Origin: Marvinbryantia formatexigens
Lineage (GTDB): Bacteria > Bacillota > Clostridia > Oscillospirales > Ruminococcaceae
Direction of reading: 5' to 3'
Length of the DNA stretch: 64,000 bases
Assembly: GCA_021771035.1 (NCBI GenBank)
Contig: JAETPU010000004.1
Coordinates: 1-64,000, forward strand
Below are positions 48,992-57,126 of this stretch, piece after piece. How positions within the stretch are numbered: the stretch's first letter is position 1; each line of letters begins with the position of its first letter. The notes beneath the pieces are model-generated. The model was not told the origin of the DNA and ran no database searches. It saw only the letters and a program-made list of their open reading frames with translations. A program made the translations under genes and the position numbers.

Positions 48992-50434
48992 TTAGCCTTC
49001 CTTTTCCTGTGCCAAAACGCCCTGCAGCGCCCATTTTACCGCCTTTTGCAGCTTAACCGGTACAAAGGAGCCCACAAGCTGGGCCGGGGCCGGCACTTCC
49101 ACCAGAAGGTTCTGCTGGGTGCGCCCAGTGAGTATTCCGGGCTTTGCCGCACTCTCCCCATCCAAAAGGACCGTTTGGGTTGTGCCCTCGAAGGCTCTGT
49201 AACGCTCATAGCCGATGGCATCCTGGAGCTCCAGAAGCTCCCGAAACCAGCGGGACTTCTCCTTGGCATCCACCGGATCCGGCATCTGCGCCGCCTTGGT
49301 GGAGGGCCTGGGGGAATAGATAAAGGTATACAGGCTATCGTACTGCACCTGTTTTATCAAATCCAGGGTCTCTAAAAATTCCTCATAGCTCTCCCCGGGG
49401 AATCCCACGATAATATCGCTGGTCAAGGCCAAGTCCGGCATGGCTTTGCGGGCATAGCCCACTAAGGAGAGGTACTCCTCCCGGGTATACCGGCGGTTCA
49501 TATCCCGGAGCACCCGGTTGCTGCCGCACTGAACCGGCAGATGCAGATGCCTGCACAGCTTTTTGCTGTTGGCAATGGTGTCAATGAGGCGCGGCGTGCA
49601 GTCCTTGGGATGGGAGGTCATAAACCGCACCCAGAAGTCCCCAGGAAGCTCGTCGATGAGCTGCAGAAGCCCGGGGAAATCAATGGCGGGGGTAAGCCCC
49701 TTCCCATAGGAATTGACATTCTGCCCCAGCAGGGTGATTTCCCGGTACCCCTGCTCCACCAGCCCCTGTATCTCCTGCAAAATTGCCTGAGGCTGGCGGC
49801 TGACCTCCCGGCCCCGCACATAGGGCACGATACAGTAGGTGCAGAAGTTATCGCAGCCATACATGATGGGGACCCAGGCCTTTACGCCGCCCTGGCGCCA
49901 CACAGGCAGGTTTTCCACAATCTGCCCCGCGTGCATCCGGGTATCGTAAACCCGGCGGTGGGTGTCCAAAACCTGGAGCATCAGCCCGGGCAGTGTCTGG
50001 ATAGCCTGGGTGCCAAATACAATATCCACATAGGGATAGCTCTTTTTTATCTTCTGTACAATGCGCTCCTGCTGCATCATACAGCCGCAAAGCGCGATTA
50101 TCAGCTGTGGGTTTTCCCGCTTGAGCTTTTTGAGCTCCCCTACGTTTCCGAACACCCGGCTCTCGGCATTTTCCCGTACGGCGCAGGTATTGAAGAGAAT
50201 GAAATCCGCCTGGGCGGTATCGTCTGTAAAGGCATAGCCCATCAGCCTGAGCAGACCCTTGATTTTTTCTGAGTCGGACACATTCTGCTGGCAGCCGAAG
50301 GTATGCACATAGGCCAGCGGCGGCATTCCCGTGCGATGCAGAACTTCCTCGTTTCTGCGGCGGAGTTCTTCAATTTGAGACTGGTGTTCCCATTCCCCCG
50401 GCTCCAATATGGCGCCATTTTCTGTTTTATACAT
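48992..50434 (-). CDS. miaB: tRNA-2-methylthio-N6-dimethylallyladenosine synthase
   Basis: MiaB is a radical SAM enzyme that adds a methylthio group to the isopentenyl-A37 made by MiaA. The 480-residue protein has the N-terminal cluster ligands Cys48 (TFGCQQNVSDSEK), Cys84 and Cys118. The radical SAM cysteines are C194, C198 and C201 (GCDNFCTYC), followed by PYVRGREVSR, and a C-terminal TRAM domain. The ATG at 50434 is used; a TTG one codon upstream is possible and the frame is open to 50611. Repeat array C lies in its upstream region. Confidence 0.96.
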   Translation of the reverse strand: MYKTENGAILEPGEWEHQSQIEELRRRNEEVLHRTGMPPLAYVHTFGCQQNVSDSEKIKGLLRLMGYAFTDDTAQADFILFNTCAVRENAESRVFGNVGELKKLKRENPQLIIALCGCMMQQERIVQKIKKSYPYVDIVFGTQAIQTLPGLMLQVLDTHRRVYDTRMHAGQIVENLPVWRQGGVKAWVPIMYGCDNFCTYCIVPYVRGREVSRQPQAILQEIQGLVEQGYREITLLGQNVNSYGKGLTPAIDFPGLLQLIDELPGDFWVRFMTSHPKDCTPRLIDTIANSKKLCRHLHLPVQCGSNRVLRDMNRRYTREEYLSLVGYARKAMPDLALTSDIIVGFPGESYEEFLETLDLIKQVQYDSLYTFIYSPRPSTKAAQMPDPVDAKEKSRWFRELLELQDAIGYERYRAFEGTTQTVLLDGESAAKPGILTGRTQQNLLVEVPAPAQLVGSFVPVKLQKAVKWALQGVLAQEKEG

Positions 50435-50595
50435 CAAACTGGTAGTTCTTCCTCTCTCCCAAAATCCGGCTTGCTTTGATACTATCAAAAGAAAATCACG
50501 TTCATCAGCTTTGAAGACATCCGGCCCTTTTCTGCGGAAAAGGCAGATGCTGTGTGTCTGAGGGCTTCTTCCAGTCCCTAACGCAGCGCGTTTGG

Positions 50596-50860
50596 GTTGA
50601 TACCCGTGCAAGAAAAAATAGTCCGCATTTTACTTTCATGATAAAGGGACTAAAAATACTATTTTTATTACATCAAAAGAAAATCGTAGATTTTCATTCC
50701 CGTGTATCAAAAATAGTATCCAACCATCTGTTGGGTTCAATCGGATCACAATACTATTTTTTATTACATAAACAGAAAACCGAAGGTTTTCACACCCGTG
50801 TAACAAAAAATAGTTTAAGGAACTTCTGCCTTAACAGATACTAAATACTATTTTTTATTT
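50596..50860 (-). repeat. Hairpin-repeat array C, about 95-bp period
   Basis: Two full repeats (50658-50717 and 50753-50814) and two half repeats (right half ending at 50622, left half from 50847) are spaced by 35, 35 and 32 bases of unrelated sequence. Each repeat is one large hairpin: outer arms ACTATTTTT and AAAAATAGT, inner stem GAAAATC/GATTTTC in one and GAAAACC/GGTTTTC in the other, a compensatory change. CCCGTGTA follows the inner stem. The spacers hold small hairpins of their own (CCAAC/GTTGG; TTAAGG/CCTTAA). The last half repeat overlaps the stop of the small sortase-motif gene. Confidence 0.85.
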
Positions 50861-51046
50861 CTTCCTGCGCCTGGCGTTCCAGATTAAGCATCCCACAATC
50901 GTGGCCAGGGAGAGAATCAGAAGACCGCCCATAATCGCCAGCACAGTGGAGCTGTTGTCCCCTGTATTGGGCGTTGCCACAGCACCTGCGGGAAGCGCGA
51001 AGATCATAGCAGACGCAAGGCAAAGCAGCGGCAGAAATCGTTTCAT
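50855..51046 (-). CDS. 63-residue secreted protein with LPXTG-like sorting signal
   Basis: This is a very small protein made almost only of targeting signals. It has an N-terminal signal peptide (MKRFLPLLCLASAMIFALPAGA), then a sortase-like motif TPNTGDNSS (residues 25-33), a hydrophobic helix (34-56) and a basic tail (RRRKK). That is a complete cell-wall sorting signal with leucine replaced by threonine. Cleavage by signal peptidase and by sortase would leave only about six residues. GGAGA lies nine bases before the ATG, and a good promoter lies upstream, so it is likely expressed. Possible roles are a sortase decoy, a wall-linked peptide or a remnant of a larger surface protein. Confidence 0.78.
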   Translation of the reverse strand: MKRFLPLLCLASAMIFALPAGAVATPNTGDNSSTVLAIMGGLLILSLATIVGCLIWNARRRKK

Positions 51047-51096
51047 AGGTTTCGTTCTCCATTTCTGTATGAAAGTATAATAAACGACACCATATA

Positions 51097-51125
51097 ATTA
51101 TATTCTGCTTTGCCCTAGAAATCAA
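51097..51125 (-). promoter_or_regulatory. Promoter of the small sortase-motif gene
   Basis: On the minus strand TTGATT and a perfect TATAAT are separated by 17 bases, about 50 bases before the start codon. Confidence 0.8.
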
Positions 51126-51467
51126 GGAACTTTTCATGAATGAACAATCCGGCGGATAAAACCGGCCCCCCCTTTGAGCCCGCTTCAGCCCGCACATACA
51201 GGCAGCGGGAAACCATGCTGCCTGGCCTTGGGTTCAGCCTGCCGGTTCCCGCCCTTCAAAACGCCGGACGCAGATTCCGCAAACCCAGTACCGCGCGGCC
51301 CCTTTCCTTGCCAGAACCAGGCGAATCTGCTAAACTCAAGAAAAGGACTTTGATATCAGCGCCTGCAAGAAGCCGCTGTTCTATTACAGCAGGAGAAAAC
51401 GGGAGGCTATCATTCCCATGTAATAAAACAGCCATATCATGTCTGCAGTGAAGGAGGAACTGATCCT
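51126..51467. other. Intergenic region with a worn array-C repeat copy
   Basis: Between the divergent small sortase-motif gene and the oxidoreductase gene, bases 51374-51436 resemble an array-C repeat (CTATTACAG ... GAAAACGGGAGGCTATC ... CCCATGTAATAAAAC). The copy ends about 30 bases before the oxidoreductase start. Nothing else is recognisable. Confidence 0.5.
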
Positions 51468-52481
51468 ATGACAGCACCTATTCGGTTTGCCACCATCGGC
51501 AGCGGCTGGATAGCCCAGGATTTTATGAAAACCATTCAGGATACTCCCGATGCCGTACTGACGGGAATTTATTCCCGCAGCGCCCAGACAGCCGAAAAGC
51601 TGGCCGCGCAGTTCGGCGCCCCGTTTGCCTTTTCCAGCATGGAGGAGCTGTGCGCCTGTCCCCAAATCGACGCGGTGTATATCGCCAGCCCCAACTCCCT
51701 GCACGCGGCGCAGACACGGCAGTGCCTGCTGGCCGGCAAGCACGTCATCTGTGAAAAGCCGGCAGCCGTCACCGCGCAGGAAATCCGGTTTCTCCAGCAG
51801 CTGGCCCGGCAAAACGGCTGCATCTATCTGGAGGCAATGATGAGCGTGCACCTGCCGCAGTTTGCAACGCTTTCCCAGCTCGTCACACAGCTGGGCAGGC
51901 TCTCGGGCGTTCATCTGGATTTAACCCAATATTCTTCCAAGCTTGACGCCTACCGCCGGGGGGAGTTGCCCAATATCTTCAATCCCCGGTTCTGCACCGG
52001 CGCCCTGATGGATCTGGGGGTGTACTGTGTCTATCTGGCCCTGGCGCTCTTTGGAATGCCTCAGGCAGTGGAAGGCTGCGCCTCCTTTTTGGAAAGCGGC
52101 GCGGACTGCTGCGGAGCCGCAATTCTCAAATACCCTCAGTTTCACACGGTTCTCACCTATTCCAAGGTCTCCAACACCGCAATCCAATCCGAAATTCAGG
52201 GGGAACACGGTTTTGTGAGCCTTGGCTCGGTCTCCAAGCTCCATGAGTTCACCCTGTCGCTCAACAACCGGCAGCCTGAGCCCTTTTCCTATCAGGACGA
52301 CGCCGTGACAAGAATGGGGCCGGAACTACAGGATTTTCTGGATATCATCGGACAAGCCCCCGGCTTTCAGGACACCTATTCCCGGCTGTGCGAGCTCTCC
52401 TATCAGGCCGGATGCGTACTGGACGCCATCCGCGGCCATGCGGGAATCCGGTTTGAGTCCTATGTTCCGGTTATCCAGTAA
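51468..52481 (+). CDS. Gfo/Idh/MocA-family oxidoreductase
   Basis: The 337-residue protein is an NAD(P)-dependent sugar or inositol dehydrogenase-like enzyme. The N-terminal Rossmann fold has the glycine motif ATIGSGWIAQDF (near residue 10), the SPNSLHA strand and the EKPAA motif whose lysine aids catalysis. The C-terminal alpha/beta domain carries GALMDLGVYCVYLAL. It probably oxidises or reduces a sugar derivative; the substrate is not known. GAAGGAGGAACTGATCCT precedes the ATG. It is the only plus-strand gene in the right half of the window and stands alone. Confidence 0.9.
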   Translation: MTAPIRFATIGSGWIAQDFMKTIQDTPDAVLTGIYSRSAQTAEKLAAQFGAPFAFSSMEELCACPQIDAVYIASPNSLHAAQTRQCLLAGKHVICEKPAAVTAQEIRFLQQLARQNGCIYLEAMMSVHLPQFATLSQLVTQLGRLSGVHLDLTQYSSKLDAYRRGELPNIFNPRFCTGALMDLGVYCVYLALALFGMPQAVEGCASFLESGADCCGAAILKYPQFHTVLTYSKVSNTAIQSEIQGEHGFVSLGSVSKLHEFTLSLNNRQPEPFSYQDDAVTRMGPELQDFLDIIGQAPGFQDTYSRLCELSYQAGCVLDAIRGHAGIRFESYVPVIQ

Positions 52482-52779
52482 GACAGAGCCATTCGGCCCG
52501 CTCCGCGGCCGCGGCGCTATTGTTCCGACCGGCTCCCGACACTCGGTGCCCGGATGATTATGGTGAAAAACACGCCGGCACGGCTCCCGAGAAACGCCCA
52601 CCGGCTGCGGCGGCGAACCGCCTTTTCCCGAAGGGCTCAAAACATCCCAGGCGGAACCCTGTACCCCTTTTCCCCACGGCCGCCCTTGCAATCCATCCTC
52701 AGGAAAGCAAGTGAAACCGGCGGGACAGGCCGCATACCCTCGGGAATTCTACAAAGCTGCCGTGGAGCCAGGCCAGCGC
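52482..52779. other. Gap after the oxidoreductase gene
   Basis: About 300 bases with no supported gene, ending in the bidirectional terminator at 52780. Confidence 0.4.
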
Positions 52780-52826
52780 AAAAATCCCACAGAGACACTT
52801 CTGAAAAGTGTCTCTGTGGGATTTTT
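52780..52826. terminator. Bidirectional intrinsic terminator
   Basis: The arms AAAAATCCCACAGAGACACTT and their complement flank a 4-base loop; T runs flank the stem on both strands. It ends the oxidoreductase transcript and the yabP-yabQ-divIC-S1 transcript that meet here. Confidence 0.93.
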
Positions 52827-52846
52827 TCTCAATAGTGGTTCCCCGG

Positions 52847-53305
52847 TTACGGCCTGCCAGTGGAACGCTTTCCGGATGTGCCGCGTTTGGCATCCGTATT
52901 CCGGCGGATATCATACATCTTTTCCTCGCTGGACTGCTTGAACTTCGCCATCATATCCTCAAAGGAAAGATTCTCATTCTTTCTGGGACCGCGGTCAAAG
53001 GAGCGGTTGTCCCGGCGGGCATACGGCTTTTTAGGCCCAGGATTAAAAGAGGAACCGGCACGGTTCTGTGTTTCCTCAGCACGTTTGATTGACAGGCTGA
53101 TTTTCCCGTCCTCTCCCACATTGAGAACCTTCACCTTAACCATCTGGTTCTCTGTCAGAAAATCACGAATCTCCTTGACATAGGTGGGGGCAATCTCCGA
53201 AATATGAACCATTCCGGTTTTTCCCTCTCCCAATTCCACGAAGGCGCCAAACTTCGTAATTCCTGTCACTTTCCCCTCTAAAATGCTTCCTACCTCAATC
53301 TGCAT
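52847..53305 (-). CDS. S1 RNA-binding domain protein (YabR-like)
   Basis: The 152-residue protein has one S1 domain at the N terminus (VGSILEGKVTGITKFGAFVELGEGKTGMVHISEIA ... KVLNVGEDGKISLSIKRA) and a basic, Arg/Gly-rich tail that ends SGKRSTGRP. Such proteins (YabR, GSP13) bind RNA or ribosomes and respond to stress. It follows divIC, as yabR does in Bacillus. AAGGAGG lies 11 bases before the ATG. Confidence 0.9.
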   Translation of the reverse strand: MQIEVGSILEGKVTGITKFGAFVELGEGKTGMVHISEIAPTYVKEIRDFLTENQMVKVKVLNVGEDGKISLSIKRAEETQNRAGSSFNPGPKKPYARRDNRSFDRGPRKNENLSFEDMMAKFKQSSEEKMYDIRRNTDAKRGTSGKRSTGRP

Positions 53306-53403
53306 TCAGGCTGTATCCTCCTTAGTATTTTCCTTCTCCAGGCCAAAAGATATGAAGCCGTCAGCTCCCCCGCAGGACTATGTAAGGCGTTTACAAACAC
53401 TCC

Positions 53404-53709
53404 TCAGTTTCCGCTGTCGTCCACATAAAAGCGCTCATCCGAATAGGCATACCCCAGCTGATCCCGGGCAATGCTTTCAATGTACTGCTGATCATCGCCC
53501 AAGGACAGGATGCGCTCCAAATCCTTATTGGCATCGGTTTGTTCAGAAATCTTCTGCTGGAGCTGTACCAGCTCGTTGCGCTTATTGGTAAGCTCCATCT
53601 GCTGTGCAACCAGTGCCACTACAACATAGGAAACCAAACCCACCACGACCAGCTTAGTGAGCAAACTCTTCTTCTTTTTTTCCTTGCCTTTTTTGTTTCG
53701 TCTTGCCAC
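53404..53709 (-). CDS. divIC: FtsB/DivIC-family septum formation protein
   Basis: This 101-residue bitopic protein has a basic cytoplasmic start (MARRNKKGKEKKKK), one membrane helix (LLTKLVVVGLVSYVVVALV) and an extracellular coiled coil (NKRNELVQLQQKISEQTDANKDLERIL), the plan of FtsB/DivIC, which joins FtsL and DivIB at the septum. The start is a GTG with AGGAGGCGG about 8-11 bases upstream. It begins 56 bases inside the end of yabQ, in another frame. The order yabP-yabQ-divIC-yabR is that of Bacillus. Confidence 0.92.
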   Translation of the reverse strand: MARRNKKGKEKKKKSLLTKLVVVGLVSYVVVALVAQQMELTNKRNELVQLQQKISEQTDANKDLERILSLGDDQQYIESIARDQLGYAYSDERFYVDDSGN

Positions 53710-54289
53710 TAGGTTTCCGCCTCCTGCTTGAAAACAGTTTTAAACGTCCCTTGGAGCTGGGCTGGGGAGAATTTTCCTCCCCTTTCTGACGATGTCTAGA
53801 GTGATTATACAATAAAAGGAGGTTTCGTTTCAAGTGAAACTGGCTGAAACTGAAAAATTTTTTAATTTTTCCTTGAATCCACAGTAAAAAGCGTCTGATT
53901 TTCCGGCTGATCCACAGCAGAAGGCGCAGCGGCGGAAGCAAAAATATCCGCCCCAGCCAGTGGAGAATCCGTTTAAAAAAACGGATAATCGGTGACGCGC
54001 ACTTCATCACCAGCACTCCTAAGGTTACATGGTAGAGAACCGCTCCCAGGATAATCCCCAGCAGGCAGAAACCCCGGATTTCCCCCAGCGTTTCCTGCAT
54101 CAAAAACAGAAAGGACCATACTCCGCAGATGCAGAAATACAGGATGTCCTGTATTGTCAGGAAAACCCGTCCGCTGGGCAGGCAGAGGCGGAAAATCCGA
54201 AAGCCGTCATAGAGTACGCCAAAGACTACTCCCAACAGCAGGGAGTTGCAGAAGATAATGGTCTGCTGCGCCACTGCATTTTCCAACAT
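53654..54289 (-). CDS. yabQ: Spore cortex biosynthesis protein YabQ
   Basis: YabQ is a membrane protein needed to build the spore cortex. The 211-residue protein has four or so membrane helices in its first half (FCNSLLLGVVFGVLYDGFRIFRL, IQDILYFCICGVWSFLFLM, LLGIILGAVLYHVTLGVL) and an Arg/Lys-rich cytoplasmic tail. AGGAG precedes the ATG. The tail overlaps divIC by 56 bases, so both frames are read in this stretch. Its presence shows the organism carries sporulation genes. Confidence 0.88.
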   Translation of the reverse strand: MLENAVAQQTIIFCNSLLLGVVFGVLYDGFRIFRLCLPSGRVFLTIQDILYFCICGVWSFLFLMQETLGEIRGFCLLGIILGAVLYHVTLGVLVMKCASPIIRFFKRILHWLGRIFLLPPLRLLLWISRKIRRFLLWIQGKIKKFFSFSQFHLKRNLLLLYNHSRHRQKGEENSPQPSSKGRLKLFSSRRRKPSGKTKQKRQGKKEEEFAH

Positions 54290-54298
54290 ATTCGGCTC

Positions 54299-54580
54299 CT
54301 ATTTAAAGAGTTTAGAGAAAAATCCGCCGCGCTGCGGCTGCTCGTCGGCGTAGGACAGCAGATGGATTTCCCCCTCCACCATCAATTCCCCGGTATCCAC
54401 ATTCAGCTTATTGATGTGCAGATTGTAGCCCTTGATGGTGAGTTCCCCCAGCTCCGTAAATAAAATCACCGTCTGCTCGTCAAAGCTGTCAATATCGGAG
54501 ACGCCGCTGACCGTCAGCATACGCCGATCCTCCATAATCAGGTTGTGAGGCAGTTTCATGGTCTTTTTTTCTTCGGTCAT
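54299..54580 (-). CDS. yabP: Sporulation protein YabP
   Basis: YabP is a small protein made in the mother cell during sporulation and has a YabP/YqfC fold. The 93 residues include the family blocks LPHNLIMEDRRMLTVSGVSDIDSFDEQTVILFTELGELTIKG, in which the GVSDIDSFDE segment is the most conserved, and LNVDTGELMVEG. It begins the yabP-yabQ-divIC-S1 operon, nine bases before yabQ. The ribosome binding site is weak. The usual upstream gene yabO (an S4 protein) is not present here. Confidence 0.92.
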   Translation of the reverse strand: MTEEKKTMKLPHNLIMEDRRMLTVSGVSDIDSFDEQTVILFTELGELTIKGYNLHINKLNVDTGELMVEGEIHLLSYADEQPQRGGFFSKLFK

Positions 54581-55130
54581 AGCTTCGGCACCGTTCCTCT
54601 CTGTTTTCGTTTTTTTTTTCGGCAGGACACGGGAAGGCCATAGTGAAAGAATGGCTCACCTGTACCGGCGGCCTGTACCCTGCCGTCCGTCTTCTTTACT
54701 ACTGTATTCCGCCCCCGGTTTTTTTAGTACAAAAGAACCGAGGAGCCGTACATCCCCGTAAATACTCATACAGGCAGCTCAGCGCCGCCTTTGGGCGCTT
54801 GAAGGCGCCGTTGAGCCGTATATCGTTTTGCGGGATCCCCCCACCGGGCCAAACCGCCCGCTTCCGGCATCAGGGTATCCTGCGAAGTCCCGGCTTGATT
54901 GCGTCCGGAAGTTTTATAGGAGCTTCCGGCTTTTGTCGGCAATCCACTTTTAAGGGATCCGCCCAATTTCCGGGAACGCCAAGAGTCCGGCGAGGCAATA
55001 TTGGGGATTATCCCGGATTGTAACAAAGGTTTCAAAGCCCGGCGGATGCTTTGACGGAGAATGCCCATGTGCATCCCAAGGCCCTGCTTTTCATACAAAA
55101 GCCCTGCTGCGCCTTTCCCCGACCAGTGCA
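54581..55130. other. Gene-free stretch upstream of yabP
   Basis: About 550 bases without a supported gene. It contains a GGCGC/GCGCC-rich hairpin region near 54785-54815. The yabP promoter should lie here; a sporulation sigma factor sequence could not be assigned. Confidence 0.4.
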
Positions 55131-55180
55131 CAAAAGAGCCCGGCGGCGGGAGCAATTGCTCCCGCCGCCGGGCTCTTTTG
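55131..55180. terminator. 50-bp perfect palindrome, terminator of ppa
   Basis: The sequence is its own reverse complement for 50 bases, centred on AATT. The GC-rich arms (GAGCCCGGCGGCGGGAGC) end in TTTT on both strands. It lies about 70 bases after the ppa stop and probably ends that transcript. Confidence 0.9.
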
Positions 55181-55249
55181 TTTCTTCTGTTTCCGTATGG
55201 GCAGGGCCGGATTTTCTATAGAGGCGTCCTTTGGGCCAACCCCGCGCGC

Positions 55250-55783
55250 CTATTTCTTTCCGAAGCGATCCTTATAGCTGTCAATCGCCGTCTGAATCAC
55301 CTTGACCGCCTCCTCGGCGCCCTTGACCTCATCCACAGCGGTTTCCTTGTTCTCCAGCGCCTTATAGACCGAGAAAAAGTGGGTCATCTCGTCAAAGATG
55401 TGGCTGGGCAGCTGGCTGATGTCGGTATAGGAGTTATAGGTGGGATCATTGAAAGGGATGGCGATGATCTTCTCGTCATTGCGCCCGTTGTCCAGCATAT
55501 TGATCATCCCGATGGCGTAGCAGCGGACCAGCGTCATGGGGTAGATGGTCTCCGAAGTGAGAAGCAGCACATCCAGCGGGTCGTAGTCGTCGGCAAACGT
55601 GCGGGGAATAAAGCCATAGTTGGCCGGATAGTGAGTGGAGGTGTAGAGAATGCGATCCAATTCCAACAGGCCGGTCTGCTTGTCCAGCTCATATTTGGCC
55701 TTGCTTCCCTTGGGGATTTCAATGACCGCCATAAAGTCCTTTGCGGTGATACGGGAAGAATCGATATCATGCCATATATTCAT
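55250..55783 (-). CDS. ppa: Inorganic pyrophosphatase, family I
   Basis: The enzyme splits pyrophosphate to phosphate and so drives biosynthetic reactions. The 177-residue protein has the family I signature DDYDPLDVLLL with the metal-binding aspartates, preceded by NYGFIPRTFA and the substrate lysine/glutamate region IPKGSKAKYELDKQTG. The length is normal for prokaryotic family I enzymes. AAAGGCGG precedes the ATG. It stands alone between a methyltransferase gene and a strong terminator. Confidence 0.95.
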   Translation of the reverse strand: MNIWHDIDSSRITAKDFMAVIEIPKGSKAKYELDKQTGLLELDRILYTSTHYPANYGFIPRTFADDYDPLDVLLLTSETIYPMTLVRCYAIGMINMLDNGRNDEKIIAIPFNDPTYNSYTDISQLPSHIFDEMTHFFSVYKALENKETAVDEVKGAEEAVKVIQTAIDSYKDRFGKK

Positions 55784-55855
55784 TGTTGATGCCGCCTTTC
55801 TGGTTGTCAGCTTGTTTGAATGCTTGGGTTTCCTGGGGGAACCCGCATGAGGGGC

Positions 55856-56971
55856 TCAATGAAAATACATGAACAGCTGGCATTTCAGCATACCGTTGTA
55901 CAGCTTACGCCGCCGGTCGGCCTTTTTTCCAAAGAACTGTTCAAACTCCTCATGCGGGCTGATGATATAGTACTGGTTTTTATAATCCTCCCGGAACTTC
56001 TCCCCCATCAGCCGGTATAAATCCTCAGCCTCACGGATCTGGAGCATCCGCTCCCCATAGGGGGGATTCGCCAGAACAATTCCCGCCTGAGGTGTCTCGA
56101 AGTCCCGCAGATCCCGCTGTTCAATCCGGATTCTGGGAGAAACCCCCGCTTTTTTGGCATTCTCCCGGGCCAGGCTGACGCACTCGGGATCCACATCCCA
56201 GCCATAGGCCCGAAACTGCGCGGTGCGATCCACCGCTTCCAAGGCGTCGCGCCGCTGCCGCTCCCAGACTGCGCCGTCCAGGCAGTCCCATTTCTCACAG
56301 GCAAACCGGCGGTTGAGCCCGGGGGCGATATTGCACGCCCGCAGCGCTGCCTCAATCAGGAAGGTCCCGGAGCCGCACATAGGATCATACACCACGCTGT
56401 CCGAACGAACCCGGGCCAGATCCAAAATTCCCGCTGCGAGCGTTTCCCGGATGGGGGCCTCATTGGCGTTTTTGCGGTAACCCCGTTTGTGCAGCCCGGC
56501 GCCGGTGGTGTCGAGCAGCAGCAGCACCCTGTCCTTACGGATAAAGAACTGCAGCTGGAACACACTGCCGGTTTCCTCGAACCAGCTCTGGTGATAAACC
56601 GACTCCAGCCGCTTGACCACGGCTTTTTTAACAATGGACTGGCAGTCCGGCACACTGTGCAGCTGGGAATTCAGGCAATGCCCCTTTACGGGGAACGCAT
56701 CCTTTTTGCCGATAAACTGCTCCAGCGGCAGTTTAAGAACCTGATCGAAGAGTTCGGTAAAGCTGCGCGCCTCAAATTCTCCCAGCACAATCTGGACACG
56801 CTCCGCAGTGCGCAGCCAAAGATTGGCCTTCACGATCTCCTCCCAGGTGCCCCAAAAGCTCACCCGGCCGTCCTGTGCCTGGACATCCTGGCCGCCCAGC
56901 TTTTTAATTTCAAAGGATAATACGCTCTCCAGCCCAAAATGACAGGGGCAGGATATTTTCATCCGCTGCAT
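55856..56971 (-). CDS. THUMP-domain class I rRNA methyltransferase (RlmL/COG0116 type)
   Basis: The 371-residue protein has an N-terminal ferredoxin-like/THUMP region (residues 1-160) and a Rossmann methyltransferase domain with DPMCGSGTFLIEAAL and the catalytic motif ANPPYGERM. This matches RlmL-type enzymes that methylate guanosine N2 in 23S rRNA; the exact site is inferred. AAGGAAGG lies five bases before the ATG. It is a separate unit between clpX and ppa. Confidence 0.92.
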   Translation of the reverse strand: MQRMKISCPCHFGLESVLSFEIKKLGGQDVQAQDGRVSFWGTWEEIVKANLWLRTAERVQIVLGEFEARSFTELFDQVLKLPLEQFIGKKDAFPVKGHCLNSQLHSVPDCQSIVKKAVVKRLESVYHQSWFEETGSVFQLQFFIRKDRVLLLLDTTGAGLHKRGYRKNANEAPIRETLAAGILDLARVRSDSVVYDPMCGSGTFLIEAALRACNIAPGLNRRFACEKWDCLDGAVWERQRRDALEAVDRTAQFRAYGWDVDPECVSLARENAKKAGVSPRIRIEQRDLRDFETPQAGIVLANPPYGERMLQIREAEDLYRLMGEKFREDYKNQYYIISPHEEFEQFFGKKADRRRKLYNGMLKCQLFMYFH

Positions 56972-57084
56972 GGTAACCTTCCTTTTCTCGTGTGCGCCAA
57001 GGCGGTGTCATCAATAGAACGGGATCCCGTTTTCGCAGGAAATTCCCCGCGCTTTGACCGCCTGCGGGTTCCAAGTTTAAACCG

Positions 57085-57114
57085 AAAACCCCGGGCAAAG
57101 TCAACTGCCCGGGG
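57085..57114 (-). terminator. Intrinsic terminator of clpP-clpX
   Basis: On the minus strand CCCCGGGCA pairs with TGCCCGGGG (57089-57114), followed by TTTTCGGTTT, 13 bases after the clpX stop. Confidence 0.9.
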
Positions 57115-57126
57115 CTGTGCGCCAAT

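Noticed and set aside
50596-50860. CRISPR array
   Set aside because: The period and spacer sizes look right, but the repeats are about 60 bp, form one long hairpin, differ between copies by paired changes, number only two complete copies, and no cas gene is present.
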